Shown here: one piece after another, positions 36,554 to 51,500 of the stretch
How positions within the stretch are numbered: the first letter of the stretch is position 1
Layout: each line of letters opens with the position of its first letter
Assembly (NCBI GenBank): GCA_009617715.1
Contig: VTFK01000216.1
Span: forward strand, 310,001-374,000
From: Plectrocnemia conspersa
Taxonomy: Eukaryota; Arthropoda; Insecta; Trichoptera; Polycentropodidae
Reading direction: 5' to 3'
DNA: 64,000 bases
Position numbers and translations under genes: made by a program
Notes under the pieces: model-generated
What the model was told of the DNA's origin: nothing
Seen by the model: only the letters and a program-made list of their open reading frames with translations
The model's database searches: none

Positions 36554-39500
36554 TTAAACTCTAGTTTCTGCATCATCCTCTGTAGTAGATTTCCTGAAAC
36601 GTTACACATTAAAATTAAATTACTTATCTCATAAAATAATTAAAAACTGGTTAGTTGATATTGGGTATTAATAATTGCTATTTACCTCATCCCTTTATGA
36701 TCAATTCCGTTTCACCATAGAACATAAGCAAAGGAAATAAGAGTAAAATATTTTCTTTAGCAATCGGATTCGTTTATCTGCCACCATCTATTTATTATGT
36801 TATAAAATAATGTTAATACTATTAAGCTAGTATTTCAATCTAATATTACATAATATATAATTTGTGTTAAAATATTATTTATATATAATAATACAAAAAA
36901 ATAAAATAAAAACTCACTCGCTAGTCTCCGCCATGTTCGCTAATGGGGCAATCATTTGTTGCGATAAATCTGTAAAAAAATAATAGGTATGCTAAAAATA
37001 AAATAAAATATATGTGACATCAAGAATTACTTTTGAGTAATATACATAATGTTTTGGACATGTCTTCATCTGATGTTTACGCAGTAGAAAGTGACAAACG
37101 AACAAATGTGCTTTGGCCAAACATAAGGACGGAATAGCGTAGTCTATAACGTCTCAGACTAGTAACTCTGAGGTTGCAATTTCGAGCCCCGGCAGCGACA
37201 CTCGAATTTTTATTTATAATAAAAAATGTAGATATCACCGACTCCCAGACTTTTAGTCTGGTGGTTAATACTTGACTGACTCAGTTAGTACAGATTTATC
37301 CCGTTGTAACGCATTGGGCTTACGCCTGTCATGTTACAACAGAAGATTTAATAAAAATAAATAAATGAGACAAAAATCATATTGCAATACAGATTTGAAA
37401 ACCGACTAATTTTACTATGAAATAAATTTATGAACTTAAATTAGTATAATTTTGTAACAAAAACAACTTTAATTTAATTCTGATCTAGAAAACAATTGGC
37501 ATTGTCTTGTACACTGAATAGTATTATTATACGACTTTTACGTATTCTTTTGTCAATATTCGAGATACGACCACAATGGTTTCGTTTATAAGAAGTGACC
37601 CAGAAGACATTCTCTTGCTTTATTAGAGGGTTTGTACTTTAATAAGCGAAGTTTAAGTATGATCATTGGTCTAAATAAGCCTTTTCTTCGATATAACCAA
37701 GCTTTTTCGACTCAGACCAACCATCTGATCAGCTGAGACATATTTCGAGAAGCACTAAAGAGGACTTCTTCAAGGACTGCAATTTATACTACATCACACT
37801 GTGATGACTACTACACTACAACGAGCCAGACTGCCTGCTACAACCCTTTTAAATCAATTTATCAGCTCTTGTATTGGAGCTAACTTATACTATAAAAAAT
37901 GGATATGTCCAAAATTAATTTGAAACATTAGTATATTTTTGAGAATCTTACCAGGACAATTTATATGATTATTGACAATCGGTGATTGATTCATGCCTCG
38001 TACACTTATATGATCTTCTTCAGCTGTAAAATAAAAATAATATTAATTTATTTTATTCAACTGAAATTATTTTATTAACTTTGTACCTGTATATGGAAAT
38101 AGATATTTATCATGAGGATGATGCTTCTCCGAAGACTCAGACATTCGATCCGTGTAATCGTTCGGCATGCCGTACTGATTCTCGAGCTTTCTCTGGTAGT
38201 CGTTTTTGAGGAATCCAGATATTCCAGAATCTCTAAAATCCCTCGATCCATACACCGCACTCTCTCCGTTTATAAACTTCGTCGGACTATAATTGTAATT
38301 CTCTTGCGGCAGGTACGGTTTTGAGCCGTACGGTGGACGGAAATGATTGGCCCTCATTCCGTAATCTGATTCTGTTTGCATATAGTGTGATTCATATTGC
38401 ATTTGCTGTTTATCCATCTCGGGCGTGAGGCAATATTTCACATCGCTGTAATCCGGATCTAAACCATATCGGTTATCCATGGGCATTCTGGATTGTTCTA
38501 TATTGGCGACGTAGGTCTCGTGGATGTTTTCCAAAATGGACGGTTTGACGTTGAGGTGTTTGTTGAGATGGTAAGCCGTGTCTGAGGTCAAATCTGGATT
38601 CGGTAGAGGATTCGGCGACGGAGTCGTAGGCATTTGTATGTGGCCCAACATCTCGTTATCAGATCCGGTTTCTTGAGACCATCTGGCGATATCACCTTCG
38701 CCTTAAAAATATATTATATTATTATATCTATAAAAATATATGTATCAAGTACATATAATAAATTTAAAATAATACTTTGATTGGCTATCGTCGCTGGAGT
38801 CCAGTGAGACATTTTATTAGTGACGACATTTATTTGGGGAGATGTTTCGGTGATGTTCGGAAGATATCCTCCAGGATTTTCTATAAAAATTCAATATATG
38901 GATTAATTTCAATTGTTACAAATTATATATCTAATTACTACTTTAATATTAATATGTATCTGTACTTTACAGTGACTACATATTTATATTCACTACTGTC
39001 TGTAATTTCACGATTACTCAATAAAAAAATTTATATTTACGTGAATGTGCGGCTTTGATAGTAGCTCTCCTATCCGAAGTATCTTCATCGTCACTCGAAT
39101 GACTAGACGCAAGATCGAGACTTCTTCCAGCACTTCCGTCTGAATCGCTATCGGAACCGTTGCCTCCGCCTCGTTTGCGAACTCTCCCACCAATGTCCTC
39201 TGTTGATATCATTAATTTAAAACACATTCTACAAAAAATAAAAAAAATGAAATACCTTCTCGATGCCTATGAAGAGACGAATCAAATCCTCTCAGATACG
39301 AAGGCATATCACTCGTAGAGTTATAGTTTGATGTTGAAGTGCTCGTGTGTCGCATATGTCCATCGCTCCTACTTAAAATATAATTAAATTATTATCATAC
39401 TGTACACACACTAATTTTAATTAATAAAAAATATATACCTATATGGACTGGAACTGGTCTTTGTGGTGCTTCTTGAAGTCGTACTAGATGCCGATATTCC

Positions 39501-42500
39501 AATGTTTCTACGTGCCGTAACACCTTCTAATCCGGTATTATGATAAGCAAGAGCAGAACGGTTTCCTGGAGTTACAGTTTGTCCACTAGAACTGGTGACC
39601 ATTGAATTATCCAGCAACGGAACTTTACGACCCATGCATCTCAAGAAGGTTCGATGAAGATTCTCTCTCACTCGAACGTTGAAAAGACAATATCCGAGTA
39701 ATAAGGTTATGGCATGAGCTGGTAAAGCCGCAGCTAGTGCGAGAGATAGGGCACTGCTAGAAGATCCTCCGCCGCCTTCTCCGGCCAGTAATAAGCAAGC
39801 GGTTCCTCCGATGTACAGCATCGGAGCTGATACAACCGCCACACATACAATACTCCTATAAAATAATAAATTAATAATATATATAATATAAACATGTATA
39901 TAAAAAAATTATATATACCTTAAATTTCCAAATCCAAGAATGTGATCTTTAAGAGTGAAGGCCGCTCTTACAGCAGACGCTAAAGTTATCAGGCAGACTG
40001 CTCCGAGTATAACGGCAGGTACTATGACCCACCAAACTAAATTCTCGTGCCATGATATCCAGCAGCTATAAAAGTATATTAATATAAATATTTATACAAT
40101 AGTTTTATAAATATTAAAATTATTTTTACAATAAAGTGTTTCCATATTGATGAGCTCGTACTCCCGCAGCTAGTGCTACGATCACGGCTGGTGTCCCGTA
40201 TCCGAACGCTAAGTGTGCTCCAGCTGGACCATGATTGACGTCTCGTACTTCTCGCACCATTCGTCTCAGTTGGAAAGAGTCCGTAGCTTGCCAGGCGCAA
40301 CAGCATATCCACCAGTAGTGGAGGATCATCGCCAGTAGTTTGCAAGCGAACTGAAAATGTGATATGATAATTATTAATTTAATAATGTTCATAATTAATA
40401 ATAATTTTAATTATAATTACCTCATTTGTGACTAAAGACGTTCGACCCTTCAACGCTATGAAGTATAACAACTCGGCCATGAATATTGAGAATACTAGAT
40501 TTTTATGAATCGTATTCGATATAGTCGCCGCTCCGCCTCTCACCAAACACAAACCGATCAGAATAATCAGTAAAATTGGCAATGAGATACAAAAAGCTGA
40601 ATATGAAGATACATCTTCTAACAGAGAAGGCTCAGGTATGTACTATAAAAATAAAAATAATATTATAATCATTTTACATTAAAGTAATATAAAGCAACAA
40701 CTAACCTCCAAATCTATGACATCAATAAGCACTGCATAAGTGGATAGATGATTACACGTACAATTTATATAGATTGGTGTATTTGAATATGTATTAATCT
40801 CATAATCGACTTCTGTTAAACATCCAACGCGAGACCATTCTCCATTTCTAATAAATAATTTATAAAATAATTATAAATATAGCTTTTGATGTAATATAAG
40901 CTTCATTAAACTTACCCTCTAGAAGTAGACCAATGCACACATTGAGGATTGATTCTCGAATTAAAATGATCCGGATCGATATCCAACCACATCTGGAGTC
41001 TGATCGGCGATCTCAGATTTATCCCACTCAATGATTTATAAATCAACTTCTTTTTACCATGCTCTTCTATTTTTGTATTATCATCAGTGAGAGCCATAGC
41101 GATCGGTTCATTATATGATTTACTAGTCAATCCTTGCATTTCGGCATTAATCAAATAAGCTTCGTTTTCATATGAGTCTTTCGTATATTGACCAAGATCG
41201 TGTTTCTTAGCCGGTTTTATTATTATAGGCGGATGCTCTGTTACGACTTCTTCGAAACCGTTCTTCAGATTGGTTTGATTCACTGATTCTTGATTTGAAA
41301 ATGAACTCTTTTGCTGGTTTTTGATTGATTTATTGTGCGTTATACTATTTTCGGATATGTCTATAATGAATTGATAAGTATTATAGTAACAAATATATTT
41401 TGAAGTTTCTAATAAAATATATTACCTGCTATATGATTCGATTTTGCTAAGTTCCAAACTGATTCAGGTACAAGAATAGATATTTGCATCAAAGTAGTGG
41501 CAACTTTCAGGGGAACACCCCAACGTCTTACAACTGAAGGACCACAACGCCCAGGTAGTAAAGAGGCTCCTTCTTGATTCCATTGAGAATACGCAATCAC
41601 AGCTCTAGACCAAGTTTCATCTAAAATAAGCATTATAATTAGTTTAACTCATATATTAGTTACTGAATTTCAAAAGCTTTCACAATGTACTTTCATTATT
41701 TCGTCTCATTTAATATTGTAATACAATTATTTATAACAAATTTTAATATTATAAAATTTTTAAAGATGGCTTCATTGAAAAAATACAACAATAAGATTTT
41801 TTTACATTGAAATATACTTTTTTAAATTATTTTTTCATTAAAAACAAGTTAATTTATTACAAACCTATGAGCATTTTAACCACCAGGGCTTTTATTATTA
41901 TACCTTTAAGTAACTGTTAATTATTATTATTTATATTATCTTATTGTATCAATTTATGTAGTATGCTTATTACAAAAAAAATATTCTAAATTATGGTAGA
42001 AAATACATTTTTAATACAAATAAAAATAAAAAAATAATTACAAAAAATCTAAAAAAAATCCGTCATTTTTCAAAACGAAATCCGAAATAAAAAAACCGAA
42101 ACCCTAGATTTTCACCCTTCGTTGCCGAAATAATGTTATCATTGAAAAGTGAATCTGATACATTTTTAATAGACTAGTGCATTTTCTTTCTGAACATATT
42201 TTTTTTATTATATAATACATCAATATTTATATAGTAATCCCAAAAAGCTCGGCAATCTAAAGGTTAGTTTCAAATCTAATAACATGTTATTAGATTTGAA
42301 ACTAACCTTTAAATAAATAAATATATATTATTAATTACCTTGACTATCATAAGGTTTTATTCCCAAAATATCCAATGGAACATATACTTTAGAGTGCCTA
42401 TCAAATTTATTCATATTTTGCAAATAGTTGTTATATTTCGGGAACGATATCATCGGACTACTATTCTTCTTTTGGTTCTTAGAAGATTTTCCACTATTAA

Positions 42501-45500
42501 AATATCCAATTGTATGCATCGGTGAGTGTAAAAACGATGAAGTATCAGGCAATATAACTTTTTCAGTCGTATACGGCTCAGTTTGTGGAAGAATAGGCTT
42601 TTTTTGAACATATGCGAAGTCTCAAAACCATAGATTGATTCTGACGTCACCGTATCAACTCCGATAGCTATAAAAAATGACTCGATATTAAAATATATTA
42701 TACATGTAAGATTATAATATAATAATTTATAATCACCTATGTTATTAGTTATGATTTCAAAGGGGTCTGTATATGTATCATGTTGTGACTCTCCTAAAAT
42801 AGTGATATAGCTATCGAACGTTCCCAATAATCCGTCCACTGAATGACCAGTCAATTCTTGGATTCTCCTCCACTGTTCTGAATATCTTGGCAACAAAATC
42901 TTACTAGCTGATTTGATGATGTTTTTTATGTAATCCTTATCTTGACTGTGCGTCAAATTCAATCCTGATTGCAACGTCTCGTATTTCATCAAAGCCGTTA
43001 ATATGCCTTCTGCTATCAGTATATCGGCTCCATAAAGGACTGGCGTTTCTTCAGTCGCCGTCATTAGACTCTCGACTAATTTGATTCCGACAAACGTATT
43101 TATTTCCAATTCTCCAGTTTCAATTCGGTTCAACTGTAATAATAAATATTTATTAATACATAAAGCTTTAATTCAATTCTCATTAATAAATAATAAAGTA
43201 TACTTGTTTTCGAAGCTGTATGAAAGCCGGACTTGTACAATTGAACATATTCGGTTCTCGCCAAGGAGGTCTTACGATCTGAAGGTCCGCAAGCTCTCGA
43301 GGCACGTCCACCGGCTCCAGCCGGACAGTTTGCTTCTGCAATTTCGCCAAATTTGCTCCTAGACCACCATATACCTTCGGCCATCGATCGTGGACATCCA
43401 TCGTATACGACTAAAACATATTGTATATCGTTAAATGATATTATTCATTCATAAATTAGGAAGTTTAGGATATACCTTGACATCCCTCGGATGTGACTTC
43501 CGCATATGGATTAGGACAACTATCACATGCTCGGCCAATCACACCAGGTCTGCATGAACATTGGCCTGTTAGTGAGTTGCAATCGCCGCTCAATGATCCG
43601 ATGTTATAGCATTGGCACGGTAGACATTTGGTGCTGTTCGGCGGTTGATAATGATGCTCCTATTGAATTAGTTAAATATTAGTTCCTGGTTTGTTTTCAG
43701 TGTCATTAAAAAAATAGTACATACGCGGCAATAGCACTGTCCTGTAGATTTATTGCAGTCTGGATGATAACCATTTTCTATTTCGCACAAGCAAGGACCG
43801 CATTCTTCGTTACCCCACCAACCGGAAGGACATGGTAGATTCTTTTGAATATTGCAATACTCGCCTGTAAAATAATATATAATATGCTATAAAAATAAGC
43901 AATCGAGATAACAACTAGTGGCGTCATAGAACCAGACTCAATAGAGTAATATCTAATCACGTGTAAGTATAAATTTTTGGGGACAAAATATGGAATTTGT
44001 CTAATTTTATATAATATGAGTCAAATAAAAACGTTACAAGTGTAGTAAAAATTCAAAACACTTTTGTTTATTGTCCTGTAAATTATCAGCAGTGTTACAT
44101 GTAGTTTTAAAAGTAGTAGTACGAATATACATATTATTAGTAATAGCTCAAAATAGCCGCCACACTTCTGTCATTTGATTTTTGAGTTTTGAGTGAAGCA
44201 ATTGTACAAATGGATTAAACTATTCTAAAATGGTAACAGTTCTGTAGCAGACTACAAACATAGCCAGCATGAAATGATTTCCTTTTATGGGAAGAATAAG
44301 AGGATGTTCCTATTTTATTTTTCAGCGGTCATTTATTTAGTAAATAGTAGATTCTATGTTTAATCATTTTGTTTTCAGGTGCGACTTTTTGTTCTCTCCA
44401 TGAGTGACCCCATGTCTGTCTCCTTAAATTGATTAATGATTTTGGAGACTATCAATAGTTTCGCACCGGTACACGCATCACTCTAACATGATAATTTCAC
44501 TTTTTAATAATAAAACCAAAATTAGATTAGTACTGACCTGAGTAAATTTTCTGATCGACACAATTACACTTATATCCTTTCGGAACCATATAATCAGGTA
44601 CACAATTTCCGTTACTTCCACAAGGCTTAATATCACACACAGGGCGGCAATCGTCTCCAACGGTTCCATTCTGGCAGACGCACTCAGTTGTATCCCATTT
44701 TGCCCTACACTGGCCCTAAAAGTATTAAAAACATTTACTGTCTCCTTCTTTTTTAACAATTTATATATACAGTAAAAATGTAGTAAATGACATACCTGTG
44801 AAGGACAAGCTGATAACAAACAATCAGCCCTAGAGTGACAACCATCTCTGACATTTTCTCTAACTGTAGGTCGATTAAGCATTGATTGTTGAGAACCAAC
44901 TCTCACGTCCTATTTGGCACAAGCAAATAAATTATAAGTTAATTCATTTTAACAATATAAAGAAAGGATTAAATTAAATACCTGAATGCATCCTTCAAAA
45001 TATCCATAATCAGCTGATAATAAATTTCCGACGCTGACCGAATCAGGTCCTCCAATCAATATCTTTCCGACATACAATCCTTGAATCTTATTTGCAGACA
45101 TCGGTAATAAAGTTACTCTTGAGCCATAATCGATTCCAACAGATATATCAGTTCCAAGCCATTTGATTTCAATCCTATGCCACTCTCCATCGGATAAACT
45201 AGTGCCAGGTAAGAACATAGTTTCACTATTGTACGTATAATGGAGTAGACCAGATTTCAACTATAATAAATAAAATCATTATAATTTATATATTTATACA
45301 TAGCAAATATTTTTTTATTTATGATTAACATACACTTATGATTGCTGAACTATTCTGACCGACTTGTACGGACATCAAAAATGCGTCTTGTTGTCTTGTT
45401 CGTAAAGAGAGAGCGTTTAACCAAGGTAGTTGTATCGGTCTTAGTAAAGGATTGAAGGATAAGACACCATCTCCGTTGAATCTCCATGGTTGATTGATTG

Positions 45501-48500
45501 CTATAAATTAAAGATTTTAATACCTATTTTTTTTTAAATATTATAAAAATTACTTACATTCACTACAATCTTTGCCGGTATATCCTTCTGTACATTCGCA
45601 AAAGTATGTATCCCAAATATTGTGGCATTCGGCTCCATTGTGGCAAGGATTTGAGCCACAGTATGATCTTTTTTCGGGACATCCTGCGACAGTTCCATTA
45701 TCGGCTACAAAACTATAAATCAAAAATCGGATTAATAATTACAAGAAGAGCTGCTGAAGGTATTTATATGTTTTTTTTTATATTTTTCTTAAATTCTTTA
45801 GAACACGTTTTATACTTCCGAGATACAGATATAAAAAGATAGATATATAGATATCATGTTACATTACCTATTCAAATCTATGAATCTATAGTCAATGTGT
45901 AGATCAGAAATACAACCAATGAAGTCCTTAGTTTTCACCCTAAAACTTGAAGGTAAGCTTGGTAATCCGCCGATTTGTAACGGTCCAGTGAGATCCAAGA
46001 ACCTGAAAAAATAAGTCAAGATCGTAAATAAATTAAGGATATCAGAGAAAATTTATTCCTTGATAAAACCTCACCTATGACAAGTTTCAGTCAGAATGGC
46101 ACATCTTTCCGGTAGCACATGCTGAGTCATATTAGCACACGCCCACTTAGATCCAAGGTGTCCGGCTCCAGCCAAAGATAGAGCCGTATCGCAATTATCA
46201 ATGGATAGTGTGACAGTCTGGAATTATTACTTAATTTAGCTCTAAGTCTATTAATTAATGTATTTGAAAAACTGATTTAATTAAAATACCCTATTGATAT
46301 AATTGACTTCCACACTATGCCAATCTCCACTGGAAACGCCGCCAGGTACACTCACGGTGACACTTGTAACTCTTCCTCCAAGACTAAATGAAAATTGAAC
46401 ATTTTCATTGACGATTTCCAATGCGATGAAATCGTGGCGCTCGTTGAATCTGCCATTGTATAGAAGTAAACCGCTTGGATGTTGACTAGCGAATCTATAA
46501 ATCGTTTATAATTAGATATATGAAGTAGATGATGTAGGGATTGGTATCTTACCTTAATTTGATATGCAATCTATGCCTTTGTTTTAAGCTCGTGAAGGTC
46601 AAGAATGAAGTTCGAGTGAAACTTCTAGCTTTCAATTCGCACAAATCTGTTGTGTAATTAGAATCTATGCTACAACCTTGGCATAAGATTCCGCCTTCTC
46701 TCCGATGAGCGCAAAGCGACCCTCCTTTGCAAACTTCGCCCATCAAAGAACAACTCGCCTTTTGGAGCACTGTCTCACAATTGACACCCGTGTATCCGGC
46801 GGCGCAGATGCAAGTATAACCACTCTCTTTCCTCATGCAAGTCCCATTGTTCTGACAAGGACTCGAATAGCACAGATTGACTTCAGCATCACAGAGATAA
46901 TGCTCTTTGGATCCTGTGAATCCAACTGGACATCTGCACGAGAATGTAGACACGGGATAAATTGGTCTGAATAGGACAGTCGAACTATGTATGAACTCGG
47001 ATGCATTTCCGAATTTGAGAATGGTAAGGCATTCTTCGAAATTCAAACACGGCTCGCGCATACACATGTTATCGTCGAATGGTAATACCTAAAATAACAT
47101 ATAAATTATAATGATGCATTTTTTATACATATATAGAGTGGAAAAAAACAAAATCGTCTTATAACTATTGTCGTGTTTGTGTTGTTTTTTTTAGGAAATT
47201 TAATTAACAAGAGGGTCAAATTTAACTTAAGTTGCCGAAATTTATAACCAATTATCCATCTGTCTATTTATGTATATTTCGTATTTCAAACAATAAGAAG
47301 CTTTTAAACAACCTTCCTTACATTCAAGTTTTTCTAAAAATACTTTATATGCTGATACTACATTGTGTTGTCTACAAGTACTAATAAAATCATTAAGACA
47401 ACTGTGTTCAAAAACTACTTTGCCTCATTTATTTCTTCACTTTCATTAATTTATTATATTGTCGGAAATTTTTTTTTGAAAATAGGGGTATTAAATCTTT
47501 CTTTTTTTGGAGCAATAAGTATGGAAATCATCGTTTTTAATAAAATATTGTTTTTAATCGACCGCTTCTAGATGCCTTCTAAATTTTTATATCACGGACC
47601 ATATCACTTTATTTCAACAAAATATATTTCTATACTACTTATTATTTTTTGTCAACTACGATTATCCAGAAAAATCTTATGAGAAAGGAGTGCATAGAAA
47701 ATTATAAATCTGTTTGTTTGAAATGTGACATACATACTTTATTCTAAAAACAGGTTTATGTAATTATTAATTTTAATATTTATGTGATTTATTAATATAA
47801 TATTTATTGAAGAAATGTAGTTTTTTTTTAAAAAAAATCGTACTACCGGTATTTCAATTCGTAATACCAGTATTGCACTCCCTAGCTGTATGTATCAAAA
47901 ATAATTGAATTATGATCAATGATATTAGATACTCACTTGTACAGTTGCAAGTCTTGCTAAAATAGCTCTATTCAAATACACTCGTTCTTGAAGATACACA
48001 GGAGTGTAAAATTGAGCTTCTCCTGTAACATCTGGTCTTCGTGCCGTAAAGGATACGTTTAAAATTTGGGCATTTAGTATTGTATCATCCTAAAATTTTG
48101 ATTAATCAGTCAATGTTATCAATGATTTTTATATTAATTGTGATTTCGCTCACTTGAATGCTGAATATGTAAATATTCTCTTTAGGACATGGTATGATAG
48201 CTGCTAGACCATCCAAGAAGAACGTTAAAAGTGGCGATAGAAATGCTTCTGCCGTCATATCGTTCAATCTTATTGTCACGGAATTGTAGAGCATTTCTGG
48301 TGTTATCAAACGAACTGAGAGTTGCATCATAGCTTTAGCTTCATTGATACCATCTGTAATTCGCATTTAAAATAAGTAAATCAGAACTCCAATATAAAAT
48401 GCTTATATTATCAAATAAACTGACCTGAAACTGATACTTCCATTGTGGCAAGACGTGGAACGTTTGTGTTGAGTTGTGGAGATAATGTTAGTCCCCCGGT

Positions 48501-51500
48501 TGATTGGTTCAACATTACAAGATTTGCGTTGTTTCCAGATAGTATTCTATATGATAGCTAAAATATAATACATATATTAGATTATAGAACACTTATAAAA
48601 TATATTTTTAAATTAAATGAATTATTACTTTATCAGTAACATCGGCATCAATAGCTGGAACTTTACCAAAAATACCGACAGGAAAGCAGTCCTTGAAATT
48701 GTTGAATATAATTTGGAAATCCTTCAAAACCGGCGCATTATCATTCACATCCGTAACTAAGATTTCAACGTGAACGTCGCTTCTCAAAGGAGGACTAGCA
48801 GCTCTTATGACCAATTCATATTTCTTCCTAGGACTCTCATAATCTAAATCCATGGTTGTCAATAGCTCAGCTCTATCAGAACCTGGTCTTGTTATTAATG
48901 TGAAACTGTTAGAATCGTCTCCGCCGATGATTGAATAATGAACGATAGCATTAACTCCTTCGTCTGGATCATGAGCATGGACCTCACCGACCGTTGTGCC
49001 TATAGGACTATTCTCAGCAACATACAAAATAAGTTTATCACTCTCAAAAGCCGGCGGTGAATCGTTAACGTCTTCAATTCTCACATGCACCAAAACAGAA
49101 GTGCTTAAAGACGGACTTCCTCGGTCGACTGCATAAGCGTGAAGATCATAAGCGGGGACCGATTCTCTATCCAATCCTTTATTAGTCCTAATAACTCCAG
49201 ACGTAGGATCAATTACAAAGGATCCGTCATCTTTATCTTTAGAAGACAATTCATACCTGATTCTTCCATTCAAACCGATATCAGCGTCTGTAGCTGATAT
49301 TTGTACTACAGATACACCAATTAGAGCGTCTTCTAAAATATTAGCTGAATATACAGGTTGTTTAAAGACCGGACTATTATCATTCACGTCAGTGACTGAT
49401 ATTTCAACGTCTGTCGTATCAGAATGAGGCGGTGAACCTCCATCTCTCGCTGTGACTGTCAATAGATAACCACTTAATGTCTCTCTATCCAATACTTTAT
49501 TTGTAACAATAGCTCCAGTTTGAGAATTTATCGTAAATTCATGATCTAAGCCAGGTAGTGCCTCATTATGAGACTCACTTCCGAGAGTATAAGTAATTTG
49601 AGCGTTAATTCCAACGTCACTATCAGTAGCAGATACGACCAATACAGTAGTTCCAACAGGCGCATCTTCATACACGGAAGCTGTATATGGCGCATTTTCA
49701 AAGACTGGTGCAAAATTATTTGCATCTGTTATATTAATATGAACTGTTGCAGTATCGCTCCTACCCCCGGAATCAGAAGCCGTCACTGTGAGCACGTATC
49801 GTCTTTCTTGTTTGAAATCTAAGGGTTGTGCCACAGTTATCAATCCGCGTCCGTTCTGAGACGTGATTGCAAATCTGCCTCTTGTGTTTCCACCCGTGAG
49901 CTCGTAATGAAGCCTACTATCTTCATCTGGATCTGTTGCGGTAACCGTAACTACGGGTGTACCAGGTGGTTCGTCTTCAGCTAGATTTGCTTCATATCTT
50001 GGTGGATCAAAACGCGGATCATTATCGTTCACATCTTGCACTGTGAGAGCTACGGAAGCCGTTGCCGATCTCGGAGGTACTCCGCCATCAGTAGCAATGA
50101 CTTGAAAGTTAAACTTGATTTTCTCCTCTCTATCCAACTGTCTCACTGTATAAATCCATCCTGATCTCGGCTCAATGCTCAAGGGAAAATTTTCGATCCC
50201 GCCAACGGTGGCTAAGTCTCTTTCGTTGATACTGTACGTCAAATCGGCGTTTGCACCTTCATCAGCATCGTAGGCTTGCACCTGAATTATAATAGTCAAT
50301 AGAATACTTAATTAAATTATAGATAAAATAATAAAATACATACCCTGACGATGCTGAATCCAATTGGAACACTTTCACTGACTGCTTCTTGGAATAAGGA
50401 TGTGTAAAATCGAGGCGCATTATCGTTAACGTCTTTAACGTTAACTAACAATTGAGTTGTGTTTGAACGAGAAGGACTTCCACCGTCTAAATTTAAAAAA
50501 TATATTAAACTCTCATTGAGACAAATTAGATATTGAATTTGAATATTTTACCTTGTGCTCTTATGACCAGTCGATAATTCCTCAATAGCTCGTAATCCAA
50601 AGGCTTTACTAAAGACACATCACCGCTCAAACTATCAATCGAGAATTGCAGTTGAGTGTTTCCTCCGATAATGGCGTATCTAATGGCAGCATTTATCCCC
50701 AAATCAGCATCAGAGGCTCTTATATGGGCAATAACTGGATGATCAGCTAAATTGATATCTTCATTTACCGAAACAGTGTATGTTCGTTCACTAAACTGAG
50801 GATAGTTATCGTTATCGTCCAATACTCTTACGTTGACAGTAGCGCTAAAATTAAATAATTAATATAATAAACTCCTTGTTACGTGTGTAACGCATAAAGT
50901 AAGTTGCGAGTAAAATAATAAATAATAACCTCGAAGAACGCCTCTCAGAAACAGGACTAGCTTGATCAGTAGCATGAACGACTATCGAATAATGAGATGC
51001 CTTTTCGCGATCTAATTGCGATCTAGTAGATAATACTCCACTTTTTTGGTCCATTCTAAAAGCTGCCATGTTTTCTTCTGTAGTACTCAAATCACTCTCA
51101 GACGTTACAGATTCAATTGTATATTCAACCTAGAACAATAACATAACTTATATTAGTGGCGGATTTACGCATAGGCAGGGAAGGCACCTGCTTCAGCGTC
51201 CAAAGGGATCCTAGCATTTTTCAAAAATATTTTTATGATGAATTATTGTAGTTTTTCTATAGCAATTCAATATGACATTATGAAAGTTAAATCATTTTCC
51301 GTAGAAATAAAGCGTTCGTTATTTTACTAAATGCATCACATTTCCGAGCTCCATATTTGAACTTAATTGTAATGGTGAGCTTGGTTTGATTTATTGTTTC
51401 CTCTAAATATCGCAGACGATAATAAAAGTTAATGGGGTGTTTACGAGTGCACTGCATACATATATCTGAGAATGCATACGAATGCACGAAAAAGCTAAAA

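Noticed and set aside
37121..37200. Possible true tRNA gene
   Set aside because: A and B boxes are present, but no cloverleaf can be closed and a body and A-rich tail follow, so it is a SINE head.
43130..43384. Open frame reading through the end of stan exon 21
   Set aside because: It follows the shifted frame after the extra base and loses the conserved NMFNCTSPAF end of the HRM domain.
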